Of a stretch of 64,000 bases of DNA, positions 32,653-41,334 are shown piece by piece. Made by a program: the position numbers and the translations under genes. The notes beneath the pieces were generated by a model. The model was not told the origin of the DNA. It searched no databases and saw nothing but the letters and a program-made list of their open reading frames with translations. Position 1 is the stretch's first letter. Every line of letters begins with the position of its first letter. Source of the stretch: VRUE01 sp963717375 (lineage in GTDB: Bacteria > Actinomycetota > Thermoleophilia > Solirubrobacterales > 70-9); the NCBI GenBank assembly GCA_963717375.1, contig OY970329.1, forward strand, positions 992,001 through 1,056,000, in the 5' to 3' direction.

Positions 32653-33482
32653 CAGGCGTGGGCCTCGATCAGCTGGGGCCAGACGTATGCGCGGGGGCGG
32701 CGGTTGGCCAGCGACGGCAGCGACTCGCGGACGCGATCCTGAGCGGCGAAGTCGAGGTCAGCGGCGACGAAGCACTCCTGGTCGGAAGCGACGGCCAGAA
32801 CCTCTCCCCAGGGGTCGACGATCATCGAGTGCCCGTAGGAGCTGAAGTGAGGCGGCGCCTCGCCGACCTGGTTGGGGGCGAGAACGAAGGCCTGGTTCTC
32901 GACCGCGCGCGCCCGCAGCAGCACTTCCCAGTGGTCGCGCCCGGTGGCGGTGGTGAAGGCCGAAGGGACGGTGAGGAGGCGAGCGCCGCGGACGGCGAGG
33001 ATCCGGAACAACTCGGGGAAGCGCAGGTCGTAACAGACACTGAGACCGACTGTGGCCTCGGCCAGCGACGCGGTGACGATCTCCTCCCCCGCCTCCTCGT
33101 GCGCGGACTCGCGGTAAGCAACACCGCCGACGTCAACGTCGAACATGTGGATCTTGCGGTAGATCGCGAGGTCCTCGCCCTCGGGGCCAATCAGCACCGA
33201 GGTGTTGAACGCCTTGTCCTCGGGACCCCGCTCGGAGACGCTGCCGGCGAGCAGGTTGATCCCCAGCTCGCGGGCCCAGAGCCGTGCGGCACCGAGGCTC
33301 GGGCCATCGAGCAACTCGGCACCGGCAACGAGCTCCTCGCCGCCGGCCAGCAGGTTCCACTTCTCCGGCAGCGCGACCAGCTCGGCGCCGTCGGCCGCGG
33401 CGGCCCGCACGAGCCGCTCGGCGGTAGCGAGATTTCGTGCCTTGTCGTTGGTCGAGTTGAGCTGTACAACCGCTGCGCGCAA
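32652..33482 (-). CDS. carbon-nitrogen hydrolase (nitrilase / omega-amidase family)
   Basis: The 276-residue product has the Glu-Lys-Cys triad of the nitrilase superfamily: Glu in LVALPEKWN, Lys in YRKIHMFDVDV, and Cys in GLSVCYDLRFPELFR. The pattern and length fit Nit1/Nit2-type amidases, which hydrolyse deaminated glutathione or alpha-ketoglutaramate. The start is TTG at 33482. It is the first gene of a minus-strand run that reaches BolA and glutaredoxin. The exact substrate is not visible. Confidence 0.88.
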   Translation of the reverse strand: MRAAVVQLNSTNDKARNLATAERLVRAAAADGAELVALPEKWNLLAGGEELVAGAELLDGPSLGAARLWARELGINLLAGSVSERGPEDKAFNTSVLIGPEGEDLAIYRKIHMFDVDVGGVAYRESAHEEAGEEIVTASLAEATVGLSVCYDLRFPELFRILAVRGARLLTVPSAFTTATGRDHWEVLLRARAVENQAFVLAPNQVGEAPPHFSSYGHSMIVDPWGEVLAVASDQECFVAADLDFAAQDRVRESLPSLANRRPRAYVWPQLIEAHA

Positions 33483-33519
33483 ACGTCCCTCTCTGTGCCG
33501 AATCGTCCGCCGATGCTGG

Positions 33520-33535
33520 CTGACTGACCAGTCAA
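33520..33535. promoter_or_regulatory. TetR-type operator, site 2
   Basis: CTGACTGACCAGTCAA matches the sites at 14444 and 54354 in the same register and is a near-palindrome around the central GACC. It lies 38 nt upstream of the nitrilase start, in front of the operon that contains a TetR gene. Confidence 0.62.
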
Positions 33536-33577
33536 TCGGTTTGCTCAGTATAGGTGGACGATGAGCGTTGGCCGCAC

Positions 33578-34417
33578 TCAGAGATTCATGATGCGAGCGA
33601 CGATGCGGTCCCAGATGCGGGTCGGGATCAAGGGTTTGATGCGCGCCTGGGTCTTGGCGTCGAGTCCGACCAGGTAGCGCGTGCGGGGGCGGGATGCGCT
33701 CAGCGCGTGCTCGATGACCTCGGCGACCTCGTCCGGCTCGATTCCGCGCTCGGCAAGTTTCTTCGTCACCTTGCGGTAAGTGGCGATCGCCTTGCCGTAG
33801 AGCTCTTCCCGCGCCTGGAGGTCGCCGCCGATCTCATCCGCGGCCCGCTCGCCGCTCTCCCAGATCGGCGTGTCGATCGAGCCGGGCTCGATCACGGAGA
33901 CGGAGATTCCCCAGCGGCGCAGCTCCTGGCGAAAGACGTCGCCAACCGCCTCCACCCCGAACTTGGCCGCGTGGTAGGCGCCGGTCAGCGGGAAGGCGAT
34001 GCGACCGCCGATTGAGCTGACGAAGGCGATGCGGCCACGGGCGCTGCGGATCAGCGGCAGCATCGCCTGCGTCACCGCCACCTGCCCGGTCAGGTTGACC
34101 TCGATCTGGCGGCGGAAGGCCTCGATCGGCATCGTCTCCAGCGGACTGGGAATCGCGACCCCGGCGTTGTTGACCAGGCCGTCGAGACCGGAGCCGGCAA
34201 GCTCGTCGCCAAGCAAGGTGGCAGCGGCCGAGATCGCATCAGGGTCGGTGACGTCGAGCGTCACCGGGGTCAGCCGATCCGAGCCCGCCGCCCGCAGCGA
34301 CTCGGCGTCCTCCGCCTTGCGAACCCCGGCAAAGACCCGCCAGCCGGCGGCGTCGAGTCGCAGCGCCGTGGCCCTGCCGATCCCGGTCGAGGAGCCGGTT
34401 ACGAGGACGGATCGCAC
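33578..34417 (-). CDS. classical short-chain dehydrogenase/reductase
   Basis: The 279-residue product has TGSSTGIGRA (NADP-binding), LVNNAGVA, and the catalytic Ser with AYHAAKFG giving the Tyr-Lys pair. The C-terminal part (YLVGLDAKTQARIKPLIP) resembles retinol dehydrogenase-like or acylglycerone-type SDRs. The start is GTG at 34417. It is divergent from the cyclase-AAA gene 36 nt away and its 3' end points toward the operator region. Substrate unknown. Confidence 0.88.
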   Translation of the reverse strand: MRSVLVTGSSTGIGRATALRLDAAGWRVFAGVRKAEDAESLRAAGSDRLTPVTLDVTDPDAISAAATLLGDELAGSGLDGLVNNAGVAIPSPLETMPIEAFRRQIEVNLTGQVAVTQAMLPLIRSARGRIAFVSSIGGRIAFPLTGAYHAAKFGVEAVGDVFRQELRRWGISVSVIEPGSIDTPIWESGERAADEIGGDLQAREELYGKAIATYRKVTKKLAERGIEPDEVAEVIEHALSASRPRTRYLVGLDAKTQARIKPLIPTRIWDRIVARIMNL

Positions 34418-34453
34418 CGGGCCAGGCTACACGGGGGCGTAACCTGCTCCGAG

Positions 34454-37400
34454 ATGCCTGAGCGTGGCAAGGACGATGGTGAGCGCAAGCAGGTGACGGT
34501 GCTCTTCGCCGATGTGAGCGGCTCGATGGACCTGGCCGAGGGGCAGGACCCGGAGGAGTGGCGCAAGATCATGCAGCGCTTCTTCGCCATCCTCGCGGCA
34601 GCGGTCGAGCGTTTCGAGGGCACCGTCGACAAGTTCACCGGCGACGGCATCATGGCCGTCTTCGGAGCCCCGGTCGCACACGAGGACCACGCTCGCCGGG
34701 CTTGCTACGCGGCCCTGCAGATGCTCGACGACATCTCCGAGTACGCCGCCGAGCTGCGCCGCGGGCCCGGGCTCAACTTCTCGACTCGGATCGGGATCAA
34801 CTCGGGCGAGGTCGTGGCGGGGGCGATCGGGGCGGGTGGAGAAGGTGAGTACACCGCGATCGGCCACACCGTCGGCCTCGCCCAGCGAATGGAGGCGCTG
34901 GCCGAGCCCGGCAAGGCCTACCTGACCGAGAGCACGGCGGAGCTCTCCCACGGGTTCATGGAGCTCGACGATCTCGGCCAGTTCGAGATCAAGGGCGCCA
35001 GCCAGCCAGTGCGGGTCTTCGGGCTGGCGGGTGTGGGAACAGCGCGCTCGCGACTGGACCTCTCCCGCGAGCGCGGTTTCTCCCGCTTCGTCGGCCGCGA
35101 CGAGGAGATGGCCGTTCTCGAGGGCGCGCTCGAGCGGGCGCAGCGCAGTGAAGGAGCGGCGGTCGGGATCGTCGCCGAACCCGGGATCGGCAAGAGCCGC
35201 CTCTGCCACGAGTTCGCGGAACGCTGCCGCGGGCGCGGCATCGAGGTCTTCGAGTGCCAGGCGCAGGCCCACGCGCGCTCGATCCCCTTCATGCCGGTGC
35301 TGCAGATGCTGCGCTCTTACTTCGGCATCAACGACGGCGACAGCGAGCGCATCGTTCGCGAGAAGATCGCCGGGCGGACGCTGCTGCTCGATCCCGACTT
35401 TGCCGAGGACCTGCCGCTCCTCTTCGACTTCCTCGGCGTTCCGGACCCCGACCGCCCGGTCGCCCAGCTCAGCGCCGAGGCGCGGCACCGGGCGCTGCGG
35501 GGAACGGTCTGTCGCTTGGTGCGGGCACCGAACAGGCGCGAGTCGATCGTCGCCCTGGTCGAGGACCTGCACTGGATGGACGAGGGCAGCGCGATCCTGC
35601 TCGGCGAGCTGATCTCCTCGGTCGAGGGGACCAAGACCCTGGCGATCGTCAACTTCCGCCCTGAGTACGAGAACGCCTGGGCCGGGGAGCCGACCTACCG
35701 GGGGATCTCGCTGGAGCCGCTGGGGCCGGGCGACACGCGTGAGCTGCTGCACGACCTGGCCGGCTCCGATCCCTCGCTCGATGGGCTCGCCGACCTGATC
35801 CACGAGCGCACCGCCGGCAACCCTTTCTTCATCGAGGAGATCGTCCGCGGGCTGGCCGAGACCGGCAATCTCGCGGGCGAGCGGGGGGATTACCGGCTGG
35901 CGCGCCCGGTCGAGGACAGCGGCGTGCCGGCATCGGTCCAAACGGTCCTCGCGGCGCGGATAGATCGCCTCGGGCCAACCGCGAAGCGCCTGCTTCAGGC
36001 AGCCTCGGTGACGCCCAAGGAGATCAGCGAGCGCGCCCTCGGGCTGATCTCTGGACTGGCCGACGACGAGGACTACCGAGCCGCACTGTGCGAGCTCACC
36101 GAGGGCGGCTTCCTCTATGAGACCGAGCTCTACCCCGAGCGCGTCTTTGCCTTCCGCCACCCGCTGACTCGCGAGGTCGCCTACGGCACCCAACTCGCCG
36201 ACCAGCGCGAGGCCACTCACGCGGCGACGGCGCGGGTCCTGATCGAGCTCAACCCCGACCGCCACGACGAGCTGGCCGCCCTGGTCGCCAGCCATATGGA
36301 GTCCGGCGGAGAAACACTGGAAGCGGCGCGCTGGTCCGCCCGCGCCGCCTATTGGGCGGGCAGCAGCAGGCCGCAGGACGCGCTGCGGCTCTGGCGCAAG
36401 ACGATGGAGCTGACCGACGAGGCGGAGAAGACCGAGGAGACGGAGGCGATGGCGGTGATGTCGCGCCTACTGCAGCTCGACTTCGCCTGGCGACTGGGCA
36501 TGGATGATGAGGAAGAAGCGCGCCTGACCGCCGAAGCGCGGGAGATCGCGACAAGGACCGGTGACCTGCACTCGCTGGCGCTGCTCAAGGTCGCCACCGA
36601 CGCCCGCCCAGGCATGCCACACGTGGCCTCCGACTGGCTAGAGGCCGTGGCCGAGACGATTCGCCTCGCCGACGAGTCGGAAGACCTTCATCTGCGCATC
36701 GCGATCAGGGCCGCGGGTTCCTACGCGCACCTCTGCACCGGCGACTTCGACGGCTTTGACCGGGCGCTCGACGAAGTTCTCGAGATGGCCGGCGAGGACC
36801 GTCGCGCCGGCGCCGGGATCGTCATCGGCAGCCCGGTGGCCTGGGCGACGATGGCCAAGGGTCTGGTGATGCGCGAGCGCGGCCGGCTCGAGGATGCCGA
36901 AGCCAAGTTCAAGGCGGCCCTGCGCATCGCGACCGAGGATGGCGATCCCGAGATCGCCAGCTGGACCCGCAGCAATCAGGCGCTGATGCTGACGATGCGG
37001 GGCGAACTGGAGGCGGCAACCGCACTGGCTCGCCGCAACTGCGAGCTGACCGAACGGCTCGGCGACGTCTTCTCCCGCAGCCTCGCCCTCTCGAACCTGG
37101 CCGGCACGCAGATCGCCGCCGGTGACTACGAGGCGGCCCTCGACGCGATCGAAGAGGCAGAGCGCATCTACCGCGCCGCGGTCAGCGATGGCGACGAGAT
37201 GGAGACCTGGCGGGCGGGCCTGCGGTCGGAGGCGCTGACCGGGGTGGGCCGCGCCGAGGAGGGCCTGGAGCTGGCCGAATGGGCGACCGGGGTCGCTCGC
37301 AAACGCGGCATGCTGTGGTCGCTGCCCCTGGATCTCCAGGCGGTGGCCATAGCCCGCGCCGCGACCGGCCGCGACGGTGTCGAGGCAGCCCTCGATGAAG

Positions 37401-37489
37401 CCGCCCAGGTGGCGAGCGAGACGGGAGCGATGATCAGCCTGCAGGCCGTCGAAGCCACGCGCGAAACCCTCGGCGCGGTCCGTCCATAA
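34454..37489 (+). CDS. class III adenylate cyclase-AAA ATPase-TPR protein
   Basis: The 1011-residue product joins a class III cyclase domain (about 12-190), an AAA-type P-loop domain with VAEPGIGKSRLCHE (about 225-480), and a long helical TPR-like C-terminal part. The two metal-binding aspartates are Asp20 in FADVSGSM and Asp64 in FTGDGIMAVFG. The transition-state Asn-x3-Arg motif reads VGLAQRM, with Gly in place of Asn, so cyclase activity may be weak or absent. The ATG at 34454 starts the frame. Such proteins are usually sensors or regulators that couple nucleotide binding to signalling. The large antisense ORF here is a shadow. Confidence 0.88.
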   Translation: MPERGKDDGERKQVTVLFADVSGSMDLAEGQDPEEWRKIMQRFFAILAAAVERFEGTVDKFTGDGIMAVFGAPVAHEDHARRACYAALQMLDDISEYAAELRRGPGLNFSTRIGINSGEVVAGAIGAGGEGEYTAIGHTVGLAQRMEALAEPGKAYLTESTAELSHGFMELDDLGQFEIKGASQPVRVFGLAGVGTARSRLDLSRERGFSRFVGRDEEMAVLEGALERAQRSEGAAVGIVAEPGIGKSRLCHEFAERCRGRGIEVFECQAQAHARSIPFMPVLQMLRSYFGINDGDSERIVREKIAGRTLLLDPDFAEDLPLLFDFLGVPDPDRPVAQLSAEARHRALRGTVCRLVRAPNRRESIVALVEDLHWMDEGSAILLGELISSVEGTKTLAIVNFRPEYENAWAGEPTYRGISLEPLGPGDTRELLHDLAGSDPSLDGLADLIHERTAGNPFFIEEIVRGLAETGNLAGERGDYRLARPVEDSGVPASVQTVLAARIDRLGPTAKRLLQAASVTPKEISERALGLISGLADDEDYRAALCELTEGGFLYETELYPERVFAFRHPLTREVAYGTQLADQREATHAATARVLIELNPDRHDELAALVASHMESGGETLEAARWSARAAYWAGSSRPQDALRLWRKTMELTDEAEKTEETEAMAVMSRLLQLDFAWRLGMDDEEEARLTAEAREIATRTGDLHSLALLKVATDARPGMPHVASDWLEAVAETIRLADESEDLHLRIAIRAAGSYAHLCTGDFDGFDRALDEVLEMAGEDRRAGAGIVIGSPVAWATMAKGLVMRERGRLEDAEAKFKAALRIATEDGDPEIASWTRSNQALMLTMRGELEAATALARRNCELTERLGDVFSRSLALSNLAGTQIAAGDYEAALDAIEEAERIYRAAVSDGDEMETWRAGLRSEALTGVGRAEEGLELAEWATGVARKRGMLWSLPLDLQAVAIARAATGRDGVEAALDEAAQVASETGAMISLQAVEATRETLGAVRP

Positions 37490-37499
37490 CATCGAGTCC

Positions 37500-38471
37500 A
37501 TGGCCGAAGCAGCCTTCGTGACGGGCGGATCCGGATTCATCGGCGGCAAGCTGGTGCAGCGCCTCGTCGCCGAAGGGCATTCGGTGCGCGCGCTCGCCCG
37601 GTCCGATGCCGCCGCCGAGCGGGTGGCCACGCTGGGTGCCGAGCCGGTGCTGGGCGAGCTCGGCGACCGCGCCTCGCTCGCATCCGGCGCCGACGGATGC
37701 GACGTCGCCTTCCACCTCGCCGCTCATCTCGGTGAGTCTGGACCCTGGGCCGAGTTCGAGCGGGGCAACGTGGAGGGAACGCGCAACGTGCTCGCGGCCT
37801 GCGCTGCAGCCAGCGTCAAGCGCTTCGTCCACTGCGGTACGGAGGCGGCGCTGATGGCGGGTGAGCCGCTTGTCCAGGTCGACGAGACGGCGCCGTTGCG
37901 CCCCGATTCGCGGGCGCCCTACCCGGCGACCAAGGCGAAAGCCGAGCAGGCGGTGCGCGAGGCCAGTCGCGATGGCTTCGAGACGGTGGTGGTGCGCCCC
38001 CGCTTCGTCTGGGGCAAAGGAGACACGACGCTGCTGCCCGAGATGATCGCCACGGTCGAGGCCGGCAAGTTCGCCTGGATCGGCGGCGGCCGCAACGTCA
38101 CCGACACCGCGCACGTCGACAACGTGGTCGAGGGCCTGATCCTCGCCGCGGAAAAGGGCCGGCCCGGCGAGGCCTACTTCGTCACCGACGGCAAGCCCGT
38201 CGTCTTCCGCGAGTTCGTCTCGGCGATGCTGCGAACCCAGGGAGTCGAGCCGCCGAACAGAAGCCTCCCCGCCTGGACCGCTTCCCCGATGGCCTACGTC
38301 TGCGAGCTGGCCTGGAAGGCCCTGCCGCTGCGGGGCGATCCGCCGATGACGCACTTCCGCTCCTGGCTGCTGACCCAGGAGTGCACGATCGACATCGCCA
38401 AGGCGCGCACCGAGCTCGGCTACGCGCCTGTCTTGACCCACGAGCAGGGCCTGGCTGAGCTGAGCGGCTAG
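37500..38471 (+). CDS. NAD(P)-dependent epimerase/dehydratase (extended SDR)
   Basis: The 323-residue product has the extended-SDR start VTGGSGFIGGKLVQRL, HLAAHLGESG, and PYPATKAKAEQAV giving the YxxxK pair. The C-terminal part (YVCELAWKALPL) resembles 3-beta-hydroxysteroid dehydrogenase-like SDRs that act on hydrophobic alcohols. It begins 10 nt after the cyclase stop and ends in a 4-nt convergent overlap with the MerR gene. Substrate unknown. Confidence 0.88.
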   Translation: MAEAAFVTGGSGFIGGKLVQRLVAEGHSVRALARSDAAAERVATLGAEPVLGELGDRASLASGADGCDVAFHLAAHLGESGPWAEFERGNVEGTRNVLAACAAASVKRFVHCGTEAALMAGEPLVQVDETAPLRPDSRAPYPATKAKAEQAVREASRDGFETVVVRPRFVWGKGDTTLLPEMIATVEAGKFAWIGGGRNVTDTAHVDNVVEGLILAAEKGRPGEAYFVTDGKPVVFREFVSAMLRTQGVEPPNRSLPAWTASPMAYVCELAWKALPLRGDPPMTHFRSWLLTQECTIDIAKARTELGYAPVLTHEQGLAELSG

Positions 38472-39166
38472 CCGCGCCCGGCGCGGTGGCGCTCGAGCTC
38501 GGCGACCATCAGCTTCGTGTGCAGCGCGGCGATCAGGTCCTGCAGGGGCTGGGCGCCCGCTTCGAGCATCTCGACCACTCGCTCCGGCGAGACCTCGCCG
38601 GCGAGGCGGTCCATCACCATCCCGACCTCCTCGCGGACGAGCGCTTCGATCGCGCTCTTGTAGCGCAGGGTGTCGTAGACGGTGAAGCCGATCTGCTCGT
38701 CGTAGCCGCCGGCCCGGAAGCGGCTGATCGCCTCGATGATCTTGATGTCGGAGGGCGAGTAGCCGCGGCTGTTGGGACTCAGCACCTCGAGTTTCTCGAG
38801 CCGGTCGAGCACTTCCTTGGGGACGCCGTAGCGCTCGCGGACCTCGCCGGCGCTCGTCCGGGTGCGCTCGCCGGCGAGCGCACGGTCGAGGATCCGGTCC
38901 TCCAGCTCGACCAGGGCGCGGGCGCGCTCGGGGTCCTCGTCGAGCACCGATTTGATCGCCTTCAGCGGCATGAAGCGCTCCTCCTGCAGCTGCTTGATCA
39001 GCTTGATCCGGTCGACGAACTCGGGCGGGTAGTAGGCCATGTTGCGGCTCGTCTTGACCGGTTCGGGCAGCAGGCCCTCGCGCAGGTAGTGCTTGATCGT
39101 CGGCGCCGGCACCCCGGAGGCCTCGGCCAGCTCGCCCATCCGCAGCAGCTCGCCGTTGGCGCTCAT
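38468..39166 (-). CDS. MerR family transcriptional regulator
   Basis: The 232-residue product starts LLRMGELAEASGVPAPTIKH, the MerR helix-turn-helix, and continues with VDRIKLIKQLQEERFMPLKAIKSV, the coiled dimer helix. The C-terminal ~110 residues form an effector domain. There are no metal-binding cysteines, so it is not a mercury-type sensor. It lies downstream of the CaiB gene in the acyl-CoA operon, separated by a hairpin at 39174-39222. It may control that operon. Confidence 0.9.
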   Translation of the reverse strand: MSANGELLRMGELAEASGVPAPTIKHYLREGLLPEPVKTSRNMAYYPPEFVDRIKLIKQLQEERFMPLKAIKSVLDEDPERARALVELEDRILDRALAGERTRTSAGEVRERYGVPKEVLDRLEKLEVLSPNSRGYSPSDIKIIEAISRFRAGGYDEQIGFTVYDTLRYKSAIEALVREEVGMVMDRLAGEVSPERVVEMLEAGAQPLQDLIAALHTKLMVAELERHRAGRG

Positions 39167-39173
39167 GGGCAGG

Positions 39174-39222
39174 GCCGATGGGCCGAAAAGAGGACCCGGA
39201 GTGGGGTTTTAGGCCCATTGGC
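39174..39222. repeat. cassette-like hairpin before merR
   Basis: An 11-bp stem with one wobble (GCCGATGGGCC 39174-39184 with GGCCCATTGGC 39212-39222) encloses a 27-nt core with AAAAGAGGACCC and GGGGTTTT, which pair in part. It fills the gap between caiB and merR. It may be an attenuator or terminator, or a short relative of the cassette-in-hairpin elements. Confidence 0.5.
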
Positions 39223-39224
39223 GG

Positions 39225-40457
39225 TCATGCGCGGAACTCCACGTGGCCGCTGGTCGGGCCTGCTGCCGCTCCCGACTCGAGCATCGCGGCGATCTCCTCC
39301 TCGGAGTAGCCGGCCTCGCGCAGCACCTCGTCGGTGTGCTCGCCGAAGGCCGGCGCGGGACGGGTCGGATCGGCGGGAGTGCGGCTCATCTTCACCGGGG
39401 CGCCGAGCTGGCGCACCGTGCCGAGCCCGGGCTGCTCCATCTCGACCACCATCTGGCGAGCCCGGACCAGCTCGGAGTCGAGTGCCTCGTCGACGTCCAA
39501 TACCGGCTCGATACAGCAATCGTGCTCGTCGTTGAAGGCCTTCCATTCGTCGCGGGTGCGGGAGCGGAAGACCGCGGCGACCTCGCGCCAAGCATCGGAG
39601 TCCGGCGACTCGAACTGCACCTCGATCAGGTCGGGACGATCGACCCCACCGCAGAAGGCGGCCCAGAACTTCGGCTCGAGGGCGCCACAGCTAATCCAGC
39701 CATCGGCGGCCTCGTAAGGCATGTAACAGACCAAGCCACCCGCAAGCTGCTGCTCGCCCCGCTTTGGCACCTCGCCGTCGCAGAAGTAACGGCCGGCGAC
39801 CATCGCCAGCCAGGAGAGCGCCCCGTCGGCCATCGAGACATCGACCATCTGGCCTTCGCCGGAGCGGCGGCGCTCGTGCAGCGCCGCCATCACGCCAAAG
39901 GCTGCCAACAGTGCGCCACCGCCGAGGTCGGCGATCTGACCGCCCGACTGCACCGGCGGGCCATCTTTGGCACCGGTCAGCCCGAGCAGGCCGACGAGGC
40001 CGAGGTAGTTCATGTCGTGCCCGGCGCGCTGCGTGTAGGGCCCATCCTGGCCATAGCCGGTGATCGCGCAGAAGACGATCGCCGGGTTGGCCTCGTGCAC
40101 GCGCTCGTAGCCGACCCCGAGCCGGTCGAGCACGCCGGGGCGGAAGCCATCGAGGACAACGTCGTGGGACTCGACCAGCCGCAGCAGCGCCTCGCGCCCC
40201 TGCTCGCTCTTCAGGTCAAGCCGGACCGAGCGCTTGCCCCGGTTGAGCGAGAGGTAGAGGGCCGAGCGCGTGCCCAGCTCCTGCTGCTCATCGGTCCCGT
40301 AGTAGGGCGGCGCCCAGCGGATGTAGTCGCCCATGCCGGTGTCCTCGACCTTGAGCACCTCGGCGCCGAGGTCGGCGAGCAGAAGCGAGCAGAAGCCCCC
40401 CGGCAGCAGCCGGGACAAGTCGAGGACCTTGACGTCGCTAAGCGGGAGAGCGCTCAC
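39225..40457 (-). CDS. CaiB/BaiF family CoA-transferase
   Basis: The 410-residue product is a family III CoA-transferase: VKVLDLSRLLPGGFCSLLLADLG at the start (split pattern), RGKRSVRLDLKSEQGREALL, and the catalytic region AITGYGQDGPYTQRAGHDMNY with Asp in GHD. It moves CoA between acyl-CoA and acid. GTG at 40457 is preferred because the family begins close to this point; an ATG at 40481 is possible. It overlaps the BKACE gene by 20 nt. Confidence 0.9.
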   Translation of the reverse strand: MSALPLSDVKVLDLSRLLPGGFCSLLLADLGAEVLKVEDTGMGDYIRWAPPYYGTDEQQELGTRSALYLSLNRGKRSVRLDLKSEQGREALLRLVESHDVVLDGFRPGVLDRLGVGYERVHEANPAIVFCAITGYGQDGPYTQRAGHDMNYLGLVGLLGLTGAKDGPPVQSGGQIADLGGGALLAAFGVMAALHERRRSGEGQMVDVSMADGALSWLAMVAGRYFCDGEVPKRGEQQLAGGLVCYMPYEAADGWISCGALEPKFWAAFCGGVDRPDLIEVQFESPDSDAWREVAAVFRSRTRDEWKAFNDEHDCCIEPVLDVDEALDSELVRARQMVVEMEQPGLGTVRQLGAPVKMSRTPADPTRPAPAFGEHTDEVLREAGYSEEEIAAMLESGAAAGPTSGHVEFRA

Positions 40458-41334
40458 GCTTCGGCACTCCCAGCAGCTCACGGGCCTCGGCGACCGAGGC
40501 GACCTTGCGGCCGACGTCTTCGGCCATCTGCCGCGCCTTGGCGATCAGGTCGCCGTTGGAGCGGCACATATCGCCGTTCGGCAGGTAGAGGTTGTCCTCG
40601 ACCCCGGCGCGGACGTTGCCGCCGAGGACCAGGGCCGTGCCGAGCAATTTCCACTGGTCGCGCGAGATGCCGATCGTCTGCCACTGGTTCGGGCCCTCGG
40701 CGCCACCCGGGACCTGGTCGGCCATGAAGGCGATGTTGCGAGGGGTCGGCCGGATGCCGCCGTTGACCCCCATCACCAGCGAGATCTGCAGCGGCGTCCG
40801 CTCCAGCAGGCCCATGTCGATCAGCGGGTCGAGGTTGGCGACGTGGCCGGCGTCGAAGCACTCGTGCTCGGGCTTGATCCCCAGCTCCCGCATCGCCGTG
40901 AGGAACTCGATGATCGTGTCGAAGCTGTTCTCGAAGACCACCTTGAAGACGAAGTCCTTGCGCCGTTTCGAGTACTTGGCGTAGTTCATCGAGCTCATGT
41001 TGAGCGCGGCGACATCGGGCTTCAGCTCGCGCAGGTACTCGAGTCGCTTCTCGATCGGGATCCCGATCGCGCCGGTCGAGTAGTTGACGATCACGTCGTC
41101 GACCTCGGCCAGGATCGCCTCGGTGATCGCACGGAAGTCCTCGACCTCGTATGAAGGAGTGCCGTCGGGTTTGCGGGCGTGAATGTGGATCTGCGAGGCG
41201 CCCTCGTCGACCGCACGGCGCGCCTCGGCCGCGTACTCCTCCGGCGTGTAGGGAATTGCCGGGCACTGGTCGCGGTTGGCGATCACGCCGCTGATCGAGC
41301 AGCTGATCACGACCGGATTGTCGAACGAGCTCAT
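40438..41334 (-). CDS. beta-keto acid cleavage enzyme (BKACE, DUF849)
   Basis: The 298-residue product has the BKACE zinc motif HIHARKPDG, VNYSTGAIG, FDAGHVANLDP and the C-terminal GGNVRAGVEDNLYLPNGDMC. These enzymes condense a beta-keto acid with acetyl-CoA to give acetoacetate and a new acyl-CoA. Its ATG overlaps the carboxyltransferase stop as ATGA. The specific keto acid cannot be read from sequence. It is part of a five-gene acyl-CoA operon. Confidence 0.93.
   Translation of the reverse strand: MSSFDNPVVISCSISGVIANRDQCPAIPYTPEEYAAEARRAVDEGASQIHIHARKPDGTPSYEVEDFRAITEAILAEVDDVIVNYSTGAIGIPIEKRLEYLRELKPDVAALNMSSMNYAKYSKRRKDFVFKVVFENSFDTIIEFLTAMRELGIKPEHECFDAGHVANLDPLIDMGLLERTPLQISLVMGVNGGIRPTPRNIAFMADQVPGGAEGPNQWQTIGISRDQWKLLGTALVLGGNVRAGVEDNLYLPNGDMCRSNGDLIAKARQMAEDVGRKVASVAEARELLGVPKRERSPA

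Noticed and set aside
34427..36295. 622-codon minus-strand frame opposite the cyclase-AAA gene
   Set aside because: Antisense to the cyclase and ATPase motifs and without recognisable domains.
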